DNA from: Aquaspirillum sp. LM1
GTDB lineage: Bacteria; Pseudomonadota; Gammaproteobacteria; Burkholderiales; Aquaspirillaceae
Length of the DNA stretch: 64,000 nt
Direction: 5' to 3'
NCBI RefSeq assembly: GCF_002002905.1
Contig: NZ_CP019509.1
Coordinates: 248,001 to 312,000 of the forward strand
The position numbers were made by a program, and so were the translations under genes. Below the pieces are notes generated by a model. That model saw only the letters and a program-made list of their open reading frames with translations, ran no database searches and was not told where the DNA came from. Of this stretch, positions 35,397 to 44,241 are shown piece after piece. Within the stretch, counting starts at the first letter, position 1, and each line of letters begins with the position of its first letter.

Positions 35397-38228
35397 TCAA
35401 TGCGCCCCCTCCCAGTTCTCCCCGCTGCCCACGTCCGCCACCAGCGGCACTTTCAATTCGGCCACCTGCGCCATGGCTGCCACTACGCCGGCTTTCACGG
35501 TTTCCAGCTCGGCATCCGGCACTTCCAGCACCAGTTCATCGTGTACCTGCATGATTAGCCGGCTGCGCAGGCCGCTGCTGTCCAGCCAGCCTTGCACGGC
35601 AATCATCGCCAGTTTGATCAGGTCGGCGGCGGTGCCTTGCATCGGTGCGTTGATGGCGGCGCGCTCAGCCCCTTGGCGTTTCATGGCGTTGGCGGCATGG
35701 ATGTCGGGCAGCCACAGGCGGCGGCCAAACACGGTTTCCACATAGCCTTGCTCGCTCGCCTGTTCGCGGGTGCGCGCCATGTAGTCAGCCACGCCGGGGT
35801 AGCGGGCAAAGTAGCGGTCGATAAAGCCCTGGGCGGCGCTGCGTTCGATTTCCAGCTGGGCGGCCAGGCCGAAGGCGCTCATGCCGTAGATCAGGCCAAA
35901 GTTGATGGTTTTGGCGTAGCGGCGCTGCTGGCTGTTCACTTCGGCCAGCGGCACGGCAAACACTTCGGCGGCGGTGGCGCGGTGGATGTCTTCACCGTCG
36001 GCAAAGGCTTGCAGCAGGCGCGGGTCGTCGGACAGGTGCGCCATGATGCGCAGTTCGATCTGCGAGTAATCCGCCGACACAATCTGGCAGCCGGGCGGGG
36101 CGATAAAGGCCTTGCGCACGCGGCGACCTTCTTCGGTGCGCACCGGGATGTTCTGCAGATTGGGTTCGCTGCTGGCCAGCCGCCCGGTCACCGCCACCGC
36201 TTGCGAGTAATGGGTGTGTACCCGCCCGGTATCCGGGTTGATCATGGTGGGCAGTTTGTCGGTGTAGGTGGATTTCAGCTTGGCCAGGCCGCGATATTCC
36301 AGCAGCAGCTTGGGCAGCGGGTGGTCGGCGGCGAGTTTTTCCAGGGTGTCTTCGTTGACCGAAATCGCCCCTGTCGGGGTTTTTTTCAGGCCTTTGCTGC
36401 TGATGCCCAGTTTGCCGAACAGGATTTCCTGCAACTGCTTGGGTGAGTTCAGGTTAAACGGCTGGCCGGCCAGTTCGTATACCCGGTTTTCCAGCCCCTG
36501 GATGCGCAGGCCGATGTCGTGGCTTTGCCGGGCCAGTTCCTCGCGGTCGATCAGCACGCCGGTGCGCTCCATGGTGAATAGCACGTCGGCGGTGGGCAGT
36601 TCGATGCGGCGGTATACGTCGTCCAGCGCGCCGTGCAGTTGCGGGGCAAAGGTGTGCGCCAGGCGCAGGGTGATGTCGGCGTCTTCGCTGGCGTAATGGC
36701 TGGCGGTGGCGATGTCCACTTCGTCAAAGCCAATCTGCTTGGCCCCCTTGCCGCAGAGGGCTTCGTAGCTGACGGTGCTCACCCCCAGATGGCGTTCGGC
36801 CAGGTCGTCCATATTGTGGGTGAGGTGGCTTTCCAGCACGTAGGAGGCCAGCAGGGTGTCGTCCACCACGCCGGCCAGGGTCAGGCCGTGGTTGGCCAGT
36901 ACATGGCGGTCGTACTTGAGGTTTTGCCCGAGCTTTTTGCAGTGGGGGTCTTCCAGCCAGGGTTTGAGTTCGGTCAGCGCGGTGGCCAGGTCCAGCTGGT
37001 CGGGCAGCAGGCCGCCAGCGTCGCGGTGCATCAGCGGCAGGTAGGCGGCTTCGCCGGGGGTGATGCTGAAGCTCAGGCCCACCAGCTTGGCGTGCAGTGG
37101 GTCGAGGCTGGTGGTTTCGGTGTCAAACGAGACCACTGGCGCGGCGCGCAGGCGGTGGATCCAGGCTTGCAGGCTGGCCAGGTCGGTGAGGGTGGTGTAG
37201 TGGCGTGCGTCGGGCGCGGCGCTGGGGGTCTCGGCGTGGTGTGCTGGGGCCACGCTGGCCGGCGCTGCCTGGGCTGGCGCACTGGCCACGGGCGCAGGGT
37301 CGGCAAACAGGTCGGTGTGGCTGCCTTGCGCCTGCGGGGCGGCGGCTGGGGGGCTGGCGGTGTCGCTGGCACTGCTGTCCAGTTCGCGCAGCCAGGTGCG
37401 AAAGCCGCACTGGCGGTACAGCGCAATCAGCTCGGCTGGGCGTGGGCTGCCATGTTGCAGCGCTTCCAGCCCGCTGGGCAGGTGCGGCTGCAGGTCCACA
37501 TCGAGCTTGATGGTGACCAGCTGGCGTGACAGCGGCAGATGGCCCTGCGCAGCGCGCAGTTTTTCGCCAGCCTTGCCCTTGATGCTGTCGGCCTGGGTCA
37601 TCACTCCATCCAGGGTGTCGAATTCGGCCAGCCATTTGGCGGCGGTTTTTGGGCCGCAGCCGTCCACGCCGGGCACGTTGTCCACTTTGTCGCCGGTGAG
37701 CGCCAGAAAATCAATAATGCGCTCGGGCGGTACGCCGAATTTCTCTTGCACCCCGGCGCTGTCCAGGGTTTCGCTGGTCATGGTGTTGACCAGCGAAACC
37801 AGCGGATTGACCAGTTGGGCCATGTCCTTGTCGCCAGTGGACACCACCACCTGCCAGCCCAGCGCGGCAGCCTGATGGGCCAGGGTACCAATCACGTCGT
37901 CGGCTTCTACGCCGTCCACCATCAGCAGCGGCCAGCCCAGCGCCTGCACCGCCTGGTGCACAGGCACCACCTGGGCGGCCAGCTCTGGCGGCATGGGCGG
38001 GCGGTTGGCTTTGTAGTCGGGGTAGAGATCGTCGCGGAAAGTCTTGCCTTTTGCATCAAAAACGACGGCGCTATAATCAAAGACCCTATCCTTCTCCAGC
38101 CTTTTCAGCATGTTTACCATGCCGTACACCGCGCCGGTGGGGTCTCCCGCTGGTGAGCGCAAGTCCGGCATGGCGTGGAATGCGCGGTAAAGATAAGAAG
38201 AACCGTCGACCAGTAACAGGGTTTTCAT
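35397..38228 (-). CDS. polA: DNA polymerase I
   Basis: A 943-residue replication and repair polymerase. It has an N-terminal 5'-3' exonuclease domain (VEADDVIGTLAHQ, VSTGDKDMAQLV), a Pro/Ala-rich linker (about 295-345), a 3'-5' proofreading domain with intact acidic residues (SFDTETTSL, NLKYDRHVL), and a polymerase domain with motifs A (SADYSQIELR), B (RRYAKTINFGLIYG) and C (MQVHDELVLE). ATG at 38228 is chosen; a TTG five codons upstream (38243) is the alternative. The start lies 14 bp from the divergent LOG-family start. Confidence 0.97.
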   Translation of the reverse strand: MKTLLLVDGSSYLYRAFHAMPDLRSPAGDPTGAVYGMVNMLKRLEKDRVFDYSAVVFDAKGKTFRDDLYPDYKANRPPMPPELAAQVVPVHQAVQALGWPLLMVDGVEADDVIGTLAHQAAALGWQVVVSTGDKDMAQLVNPLVSLVNTMTSETLDSAGVQEKFGVPPERIIDFLALTGDKVDNVPGVDGCGPKTAAKWLAEFDTLDGVMTQADSIKGKAGEKLRAAQGHLPLSRQLVTIKLDVDLQPHLPSGLEALQHGSPRPAELIALYRQCGFRTWLRELDSSASDTASPPAAAPQAQGSHTDLFADPAPVASAPAQAAPASVAPAHHAETPSAAPDARHYTTLTDLASLQAWIHRLRAAPVVSFDTETTSLDPLHAKLVGLSFSITPGEAAYLPLMHRDAGGLLPDQLDLATALTELKPWLEDPHCKKLGQNLKYDRHVLANHGLTLAGVVDDTLLASYVLESHLTHNMDDLAERHLGVSTVSYEALCGKGAKQIGFDEVDIATASHYASEDADITLRLAHTFAPQLHGALDDVYRRIELPTADVLFTMERTGVLIDREELARQSHDIGLRIQGLENRVYELAGQPFNLNSPKQLQEILFGKLGISSKGLKKTPTGAISVNEDTLEKLAADHPLPKLLLEYRGLAKLKSTYTDKLPTMINPDTGRVHTHYSQAVAVTGRLASSEPNLQNIPVRTEEGRRVRKAFIAPPGCQIVSADYSQIELRIMAHLSDDPRLLQAFADGEDIHRATAAEVFAVPLAEVNSQQRRYAKTINFGLIYGMSAFGLAAQLEIERSAAQGFIDRYFARYPGVADYMARTREQASEQGYVETVFGRRLWLPDIHAANAMKRQGAERAAINAPMQGTAADLIKLAMIAVQGWLDSSGLRSRLIMQVHDELVLEVPDAELETVKAGVVAAMAQVAELKVPLVADVGSGENWEGAH
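38051..38077 (+). promoter_or_regulatory. Candidate sigma-70 promoter for the LOG-family gene
   Basis: TTGCAT (38051-38056) and a perfect TATAAT (38072-38077) are 15 bp apart on the plus strand, about 165 bp before the LOG-family start and inside the polA coding region. The spacing is shorter than ideal. No promoter could fit in the 14-bp gap between the two genes. Confidence 0.4.
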
Positions 38229-38242
38229 GAAAGCAATCCGCA

Positions 38243-38971
38243 ATGAGCGTGTCTGATAAAGTGCCGCAGGCGAGCGATCGCCCGGACAGAATGCAGCGCT
38301 TCCGTTCCCGGGAAGCCTGGCATGTGATGAAAATCATGGCCGAATTTGTTGAGTCCACCGAGGAGCTCAGCGATATCGGCCCGGCGGTGAGCATTTTTGG
38401 CAGCGCCCGCACCGCCCGTGACCATGACTATTATAAGCTGACCGAGGAAATTGCCCGCCGGCTTTCCGACGCCGGGTTTTCGGTGATTTCCGGCGGCGGG
38501 CCGGGTATCATGGAGGCCGCCAGCAAAGGGGCTTTTTTTGGCAAGAGCCCGTCGGTGGGGCTGAACATCCAGCTGCCACACGAACAAAAACCCAATGCCT
38601 ACCAAGACCTCAGCCTGACCTTCAATCACTTTTTTTCCCGCAAGGTGATGTTTGTCAAACACGCGGTGGCGTATGTGGTCATGCCCGGCGGCTTTGGCAC
38701 GCTGGACGAAATGTTTGAAGCGCTCACCCTGGTGCAAACCGGCAAGAGCCGCAAAATCCCGATTATTCTGGTCTGCCGCGCCTTCTGGCAAGGCCTGGTG
38801 GACTGGTTTGCCGACCGGCTGGTGGCCGAGGGCATGATTGCCGCTGACGACCTGCATCTGATCCAGCTGATTGATTCGCCGGCAGAGATTGTCGAGGCGA
38901 TTTTCCTGCACTACGAAAAACGCGGCTTTGCTCCCCTGCCGGAAGAGCGCGAACAACTGCTTAATCTTTAA
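38243..38971 (+). CDS. LOG-family protein (TIGR00730 type)
   Basis: A 242-residue Rossmann-fold protein with the family motifs SGGGPGIMEAASKGA and VMPGGFGTLDEMFEAL. LOG proteins cleave cytokinin-type or purine nucleoside 5'-monophosphates to release ribose 5-phosphate. The bacterial role is probably nucleotide salvage or degradation. The ATG at 38243 has no clear ribosome-binding site; a later ATG at 38291 is possible. Followed by DUF2782 and thrB in the same direction. Confidence 0.88.
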   Translation: MSVSDKVPQASDRPDRMQRFRSREAWHVMKIMAEFVESTEELSDIGPAVSIFGSARTARDHDYYKLTEEIARRLSDAGFSVISGGGPGIMEAASKGAFFGKSPSVGLNIQLPHEQKPNAYQDLSLTFNHFFSRKVMFVKHAVAYVVMPGGFGTLDEMFEALTLVQTGKSRKIPIILVCRAFWQGLVDWFADRLVAEGMIAADDLHLIQLIDSPAEIVEAIFLHYEKRGFAPLPEEREQLLNL

Positions 38972-39007
38972 CCCTTGCGGGTTTGACTGCTTAATAGAGG
39001 CTCCCCT

Positions 39008-39328
39008 ATGCGCCGCACCCTTGCCCTTGTTTGCCTGACCTTGCTGCCGGTTGCCGCCAGCCACGCCGCCCCGGCGGACGCGCCGCCGCCGCCGGTGATT
39101 CAGGACAATATTTCCGCCCAGTCTGAACCTGAAGTGCGCATCATCCAGAAAACCGGGCAAAAAATCGAAGAATACCGGCTCAATGGCAAGCTCTACGCCA
39201 TCAAGGTGACCCCCAAGGTGGGTGCGCCCTATTATCTGGTGGACGAAGAAGGCAACGGCAAGATGAACCGCATTGACACCCACGGTGACAAGCTGGTGAT
39301 TCCGCGCTGGGTGCTGCTGACCTTCTGA
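39008..39328 (+). CDS. DUF2782 exported protein
   Basis: A 106-residue protein with a signal peptide (LTLLPVAASHAAPA) and a DUF2782 domain (EEYRLNGKLYAIKVTPKVG, YYLVDEEGNG). Genes of this family regularly sit between polA and thrB in beta- and gammaproteobacteria; no function is known. Ribosome-binding site AGAGG before the ATG. A hairpin terminator follows. Confidence 0.9.
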   Translation: MRRTLALVCLTLLPVAASHAAPADAPPPPVIQDNISAQSEPEVRIIQKTGQKIEEYRLNGKLYAIKVTPKVGAPYYLVDEEGNGKMNRIDTHGDKLVIPRWVLLTF

Positions 39329-39350
39329 GCCGCGCGCTACCCTGACTGAC

Positions 39351-39377
39351 GCCAGCCCGACCGCAGGTCGGGCTGGC
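39351..39377 (+). terminator. Hairpin terminator after the DUF2782 gene
   Basis: GCCAGCCCGACC and GGTCGGGCTGGC form a perfect 12-bp stem with a GCA loop, followed by only three T. Strong stem, weak tail; may attenuate rather than stop transcription into thrB. Confidence 0.6.
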
Positions 39378-39412
39378 TTTGCCCCCCATCCCGGAAACAC
39401 ACGAGACGCCCC

Positions 39413-40354
39413 ATGTCGGTTTACACCACCGTCACGCCCGCCGAGCTGGAAAGCTGGCTGGCCCACTACACCCTTGGCAATCTGCTGGAGCTGAAAGGCA
39501 TTGCCGCCGGCATTACCAACACCAATTACTTTGTCACCACCACGCAGGGGCGCTATGTGCTCACCCTGTTTGAAACGCTGACGCTGGACGAACTGCCCTA
39601 CTACCTGAACCTGATGAGCCACCTGGCCCGTCATGGCGTGGCCTGCCCGGCACCGATGGCCGACCGCAGCGACCGGTTTGCCAGCCTGCTGGCCGGCAAG
39701 CCGGCGTGTCTGGTGTCGTGCCTGAACGGTGGCGATGTGCCCGAACCCGGTGCCGCGCACTGCCGCGCCGTGGGCGCAATGATGGCCGACATGCATCTGG
39801 CCGGCGACACCTACCCGGCACGCATGGCCAACCCGCGCGGCCCGGCCTGGTGGAGCGCCACCGCACAGGTGGTGTACCCGCACATGCCCAAGGCCGACGC
39901 CGAGCTGCTGCACGCCGAAATTGCCTTTCAAAGCCAGCACCGTTTTGACACCCTGCCCAGCGGGGTGATCCATGCCGACCTGTTCCGCGACAATGTGCTG
40001 TTTGCCGGCGAAACCGTGGCCGGCTTCATCGATTTTTACTATGCCTGCAACGATGTGCTGGTCTACGATCTGGCGATTGCGCTGAACGACTGGTGCAGCC
40101 TGCCCGACGGCGATATCGACCCGATCCGCGCCCGCGCCCTGCTGGCCGGTTATCAGTCGGTGCGCCCGCTGACCGAGGCAGAAAAGGCCGCCTGGCCAGT
40201 GATGCTGCGCGCCGCCGCCCTGCGCTTCTGGACCTCGCGCCTGTACGACAAATACCTGCCGCAGGCCGGCGAGCTGACCTTCACCAAAGACCCGGCCCAG
40301 TTCCAGCAGGTGATTGCCCATCATAGCCGCCGGGATGATTTCTGGTTGTTGTAA
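39413..40354 (+). CDS. thrB: Homoserine kinase (APH-fold type)
   Basis: Phosphorylates homoserine in threonine biosynthesis. The 313-residue protein is of the choline/aminoglycoside kinase fold used by beta- and gammaproteobacteria, not the GHMP fold. Key motifs are GITNTNYFV (nucleotide loop), VIHADLFRDNVLF (catalytic Asp and Asn) and GFIDFYYACNDVLVYDLAI (Mg-binding Asp). ATG preceded by ACGAGACGCC. Confidence 0.93.
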   Translation: MSVYTTVTPAELESWLAHYTLGNLLELKGIAAGITNTNYFVTTTQGRYVLTLFETLTLDELPYYLNLMSHLARHGVACPAPMADRSDRFASLLAGKPACLVSCLNGGDVPEPGAAHCRAVGAMMADMHLAGDTYPARMANPRGPAWWSATAQVVYPHMPKADAELLHAEIAFQSQHRFDTLPSGVIHADLFRDNVLFAGETVAGFIDFYYACNDVLVYDLAIALNDWCSLPDGDIDPIRARALLAGYQSVRPLTEAEKAAWPVMLRAAALRFWTSRLYDKYLPQAGELTFTKDPAQFQQVIAHHSRRDDFWLL

Positions 40355-40440
40355 GGAGGCAGGCTGAAAAAATTGCATTCTGGCAGCAGATAAATCATGC
40401 ATGAGTGGACAGGCTCGACGGGGCTGAACTGAATCTAAAA

Positions 40441-40457
40441 TTTACCTATCAGGTAAA
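40441..40457. promoter_or_regulatory. Palindromic operator of the toxin-antitoxin operon
   Basis: TTTACCT-ATC-AGGTAAA is a perfect 7-bp inverted repeat ending 15 bp before the toxin GTG. It is where an autorepressing antitoxin with a helix-turn-helix would be expected to bind. Confidence 0.7.
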
Positions 40458-40472
40458 GATTGATAGACTGAG

Positions 40473-40808
40473 GTGGCCTTGCAAGTTCGATACAAGGACA
40501 AAAAGCTCCGCGAGCTGTGTGAAAAACAGGCCGTTGCCGAGAAAAAACTCGGGGCGGCCTCTGCACGTAAATTAAAGGTGCGGTTGGTCGCGCTGGAGGC
40601 GGCAACGCGTGTTACCGATCTGGTGGCTGGCAACCCTCACCCGCTCAAGGGTGATCGGCTCGGGCAGTTTGCGCTGGATCTTGCTGGTGGCTGGCGGTTG
40701 GTTTTTGCCCCCGCTCACGACCCGTGTCCTGCACGCCCTGACGGCAGTATCGAATGGTCCCTGGTCACGATTGTTAGCATTGAATATATAGGGGATTACC
40801 ATGACTGA
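40473..40808 (+). CDS. HigB/RelE-type toxin
   Basis: A 111-residue basic protein with RelE/HigB features: Lys/Arg-rich N-terminal helices (DKKLRELCEKQAVAEKKLG), HPLKGDRLGQFALDL and GGWRLVFAP, and a final EYIGDYHD. Toxins of this family cut mRNA on the ribosome. The GTG at 40473 is the likely start; TTG at 40479 is an alternative. Its stop lies 8 nt inside the antitoxin gene, so the two are coupled. Confidence 0.8.
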   Translation: MALQVRYKDKKLRELCEKQAVAEKKLGAASARKLKVRLVALEAATRVTDLVAGNPHPLKGDRLGQFALDLAGGWRLVFAPAHDPCPARPDGSIEWSLVTIVSIEYIGDYHD

Positions 40809-41934
40809 ACTGAGTGTGCCTTTTGCGCCAGACTGGGTCTTGCCCCCTGGCGAATCGATTCTGGACATCGCCGAAGAACGGCGTTGGACGCAAGCGGAGT
40901 TGGCTCAACGTTTGGGTTACAGCGAAAAGCACATCAGCCAGCTCATCCACGGCAAGGTGCCCCTTTCCGTGGATGCCGCTCAACGCCTTGAGCGCGTGCT
41001 GGGCAGTACCCTGGAATTCTGGCTGTCGCTCGAAGCCAATTACCAAAAACATCAAGCCCGTCTGGAAGCCGCCGAGCGCCATGCTGGCTGGGTGCCCTGG
41101 CTGGATGAGTTGCCCATCAAGGAACTGATGGCATGCGAGGCCATTCCCAAACTACGCCTAGACAACAAGCACAAACCCGGCCTGGTGGAGGCTTGCTTGC
41201 GCTTCTTTGGTGTCGCCACGCCCGATGAGTGGCGTGCGCATTATGGCGGCATGCAAGTCGCTTTCCGCCGTAGCCGCGCAGAACAGAGTGATGTCGGTGC
41301 CATTTCGGCCTGGTTGCGCCTGGGTGAACAGCAGGCTGAAAAGATTGACGGCCCCAAGTACGACAAGGCTCGCTTTGAAAAGGCGCTACACACCATTCGC
41401 GGCCTGACCAGCGAACCTCCCGACGTGTTTGAGCCATACATGCGCAAATGCCTGCATGAAGCTGGCGTGCTGCTCATCTTGGTGCCGGCCATCCCTCGCG
41501 CTCATGTGAGTGGTGTGGCGCGCTGGCTAAACCCGACACGGCCACTTATTCAGCTTTCCCTGTACGGCAAAACCAACGACAAATTCTGGTTCAGCTTCTT
41601 TCACGAAGCCGCGCATATCCTGCTGCACGCCAACAGCAAGGAAGAAAAGAAGTCCATTTTTCTGGATGATCCCAATGCAGCGCACACCGACGACCCGCGT
41701 GAGCACGAAGCCAATGCATGGTCAGGCAGCTGGCTGATTCCGCACCAACACACTCCGGTATTGACCACCCTCAGAAGCAAAACGGCGGTCATCGACTTTG
41801 CCCGGCAAATCGGGGTGCATCCCGGCATTGTGGTGGGGCGGCTTCAGCATGATGGATTGATTGAACCCTCATGGATGAATGATTTGAAGCAGAGCTTCCG
41901 GTTCAAGGATGCTCCCGATGCATCGTGCAGCTGA
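40801..41934 (+). CDS. Antitoxin-like HTH protein fused to ImmA/IrrE metallopeptidase
   Basis: A 377-residue two-part protein. Residues about 18-75 form a HigA-type XRE helix-turn-helix (TQAELAQRLGYSEKHISQLI). The C-terminal part is a zinc peptidase with HEAAH (268-272) and a third ligand probably in EHEANAWSGSWLIP. Ordinary HigA antitoxins are about 100 residues, so the peptidase is a large addition. It may neutralise the HigB-like toxin by binding, and may cleave itself or a repressor after stress, as ImmA does. The second is inference. Confidence 0.88.
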   Translation: MTELSVPFAPDWVLPPGESILDIAEERRWTQAELAQRLGYSEKHISQLIHGKVPLSVDAAQRLERVLGSTLEFWLSLEANYQKHQARLEAAERHAGWVPWLDELPIKELMACEAIPKLRLDNKHKPGLVEACLRFFGVATPDEWRAHYGGMQVAFRRSRAEQSDVGAISAWLRLGEQQAEKIDGPKYDKARFEKALHTIRGLTSEPPDVFEPYMRKCLHEAGVLLILVPAIPRAHVSGVARWLNPTRPLIQLSLYGKTNDKFWFSFFHEAAHILLHANSKEEKKSIFLDDPNAAHTDDPREHEANAWSGSWLIPHQHTPVLTTLRSKTAVIDFARQIGVHPGIVVGRLQHDGLIEPSWMNDLKQSFRFKDAPDASCS

Positions 41935-42138
41935 ATAACGCCACGCGCTGAACGCCCCCCCCCACATCGCTGCCAAGTGCGCCAGCGACGAATTGCCCAA
42001 GGGCTTTCGCCTGCGCCCGAAGGCAAATGACAAAGTGTGCAGGAGCCTATCCTGCTGCGCAAAGTGATCCACGAAGCGCCGGCCAACGCCGCGATGCACC
42101 ACCGCAGATGCCCTGCCCCCTCGGCAGGCACCGCCACC

Positions 42139-43014
42139 TCAGCCGTTCAGCGCTCGCACCGCCAGGCAGATCTGGCAGCCGAATTCCCCCGTTTCCGGGT
42201 CAAAAAAGGCGTCTTCCGGGTAAAACTCGAAGCACGGTCGCGCATCCAGCGCCCAGCCGCTGTCTGGCAGCCAGCTGGCAAACAGCGCCGTCCAGGCCTG
42301 GGCAATTTCGGGCACGCCGCCGCGAAATTCATATACCGCATACACACCGCCCGGAATGGTCATGGTCAGCATGTCGGCTGGCGGGGTGTAGCCGGGCGGC
42401 AGGGCCACGCAGGCGTCGTAGCGGCATTGCGCCGGGTCGGTCAGTTGCGGGTTGTCGTAGCCGATGCCGTATTTGGCGTAGGGCAGCAATTGGTGGGCGT
42501 GCAGCCAGGGCACAAAGTGGTCGCGCCAGAAGGTGGCGATGGGCTGGCCATACGGGCCGGTGTGGCGCTGATAAGCCACGGTAACGGGCGGGCGTTGGCA
42601 AAGGGTGACGTGCATGGTGGGCTCCCGATCAGAAAAGACCGGCCTATCTTGCCGCAGTGCCTGATTGTCTGCCTGATCCAGATTGCGCAATTCTTGCCAT
42701 CTGGCGGCGCTGGTGCGTCGCCACTGGCTGGGGCTGAGGCCAAAACGCGCCTTGAAGGCGCGGCTGAACGCTTCGCCAGAGGCAAAGCCGGCGCGCAGCG
42801 CCAGCATCAGCACCGAGGCTGCGGGTTCGTTGCATAGCCAGCAGGCCGCCAGCGTCAGCCGGCGGCGACTGAGGTAGTCACCCAGGTTCTCGCCGGTCCA
42901 GGCGTGAAACACCCGATGAAAATGAAACGGCGACACATGCGCCACCGCCGCCAGCGCCGGCAAATCCAGCGGCTGGTCGAGGTGGCTGTCGATATGGCGC
43001 AACACGGCATGCAC
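42139..43014 (-). CDS. AraC-family regulator with GyrI-like effector domain
   Basis: A 291-residue protein: an N-terminal AraC DNA-binding domain (LAAVAHVSPFHFHRVF, then SGEAFSRAFKARFGLSPSQW) and a C-terminal GyrI-like small-molecule-binding domain (TVAYQRHTGPYGQ ... GGVYAVYEFRGG). Similar proteins (Rob/SbmC-like) respond to drugs or other ligands. No ATG fits: the GTG at 43014 keeps the whole DNA-binding domain but trims the usual first residues; an ATT/ATA start slightly upstream is possible. It follows hemE by 49 bp on the same strand. Confidence 0.8.
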   Translation of the reverse strand: MHAVLRHIDSHLDQPLDLPALAAVAHVSPFHFHRVFHAWTGENLGDYLSRRRLTLAACWLCNEPAASVLMLALRAGFASGEAFSRAFKARFGLSPSQWRRTSAARWQELRNLDQADNQALRQDRPVFSDREPTMHVTLCQRPPVTVAYQRHTGPYGQPIATFWRDHFVPWLHAHQLLPYAKYGIGYDNPQLTDPAQCRYDACVALPPGYTPPADMLTMTIPGGVYAVYEFRGGVPEIAQAWTALFASWLPDSGWALDARPCFEFYPEDAFFDPETGEFGCQICLAVRALNG

Positions 43015-43063
43015 GCGCCGCTGTTGACGCTGGCGTGCCGCCGGATGGCCAGATATGGGACGC

Positions 43064-44131
43064 TTATGCTGCGTGATAGCTGCGCGACAGCCGATGCACC
43101 GCTTCCACCAGCACGCCGGCGTTTTCCGGCGGGGTGAACTGGGAAATGCCGTGGCCCAGATTGAACACATGGCCGCTGCCATGGCCGTAGGCGGCCAGAA
43201 TCCGGGCGGCTTCGGCTTCAATTGCCGCCGGGTTGGCAAACAGCGCGTTCGGGTCGAAGTTGCCCTGCAGGGCAACCTTGCTGCCTACCCGCTGCCGCGC
43301 CTGGGCAATGTCAGTGGTCCAGTCCAGCCCCACGCCGTCGCAGCCGATGGCGGCGATTTTTTCCAGCCACTGGCCGCCGTTCTTGGTAAACACAATCGAC
43401 GGCACCCGACGGCCTTCGCGTTCACGCGGCAGGCTGGCAATGATTTCTGCCATATATGCCAGCGAGAAGGTTTCGTAAGCGGCGTGCGACAGTGCGCCAC
43501 CCCAGGTGTCGAACACCATCACCGCCTGCGCGCCGGCTTCAATCTGCGCGTTCAGGTAGTCGATCACCGCGCGGGTGGTCACTTTCAGGATGTGGTGCAT
43601 CAGGTCCGGGCGGTCGTACATCAGCGCCTTGACCTTGCGGAAGTCCGACGACGAACCGCCTTCCACCATATAACAGGCCAGCGTCCACGGGCTGCCGGAA
43701 AACCCGATCAGCGGCACCCGGCCATCCAGCGCCTTGCGGATGCTGGACACGGCGTCGAGCACATAGCGCAGGCGGTCGGTGGGGTCGGGGGCGGCCAGTG
43801 CCAGAATCGATGCTTCGTCGGTCAGCGGGCGCTCGAACTTCGGGCCTTCGCCTTCGGCAAAGTACAGGCCCAGGCCCATGGCGTCGGGCACGGTGAGGAT
43901 GTCGGAAAACAGGATGGCCGCATCCAGCGGAAAGCGCTCCAGCGGCTGCAGGGTGACTTCGGTGGCCAGCTCCGGATTGGTACACAGGCCCATGAAGTTG
44001 CCGGCGCGGCGGCGGGTTTCACAGTATTCCGGCAGATAGCGCCCAGCCTGGCGCATCATCCAGATTGGGGTGTAGGGAACCGGCTCACGCAGCAGGGCGC
44101 GCAGGAACACATCGTTTTGCAGTGCAGTCAT
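43064..44131 (-). CDS. hemE: Uroporphyrinogen decarboxylase
   Basis: Fifth step of haem synthesis: removes four carboxyl groups from uroporphyrinogen III. The 355-residue protein has the signature [15 protein letters not shown] near the N-terminus and [17 protein letters not shown] in the middle, plus [15 protein letters not shown] at the C-terminus. Full length, normal start. Confidence 0.97.
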   Translation of the reverse strand: MTALQNDVFLRALLREPVPYTPIWMMRQAGRYLPEYCETRRRAGNFMGLCTNPELATEVTLQPLERFPLDAAILFSDILTVPDAMGLGLYFAEGEGPKFERPLTDEASILALAAPDPTDRLRYVLDAVSSIRKALDGRVPLIGFSGSPWTLACYMVEGGSSSDFRKVKALMYDRPDLMHHILKVTTRAVIDYLNAQIEAGAQAVMVFDTWGGALSHAAYETFSLAYMAEIIASLPREREGRRVPSIVFTKNGGQWLEKIAAIGCDGVGLDWTTDIAQARQRVGSKVALQGNFDPNALFANPAAIEAEAARILAAYGHGSGHVFNLGHGISQFTPPENAGVLVEAVHRLSRSYHAA

Positions 44132-44241
44132 GGTGGCTTCAACAGGTCAGGATATGCCGCGATTATACGGGTTTCGGCCTGGCTGCGGACAGGGCGCACG
44201 CCATGGCCTGTCCGGTGCCAGAAGGTGAACCTTAGCCGGCG

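Noticed and set aside
43015-43275. Upstream extension of the AraC regulator into hemE
   Set aside because: The translation there is low-complexity Arg/Pro-rich antisense-like sequence inside hemE with no AraC similarity.
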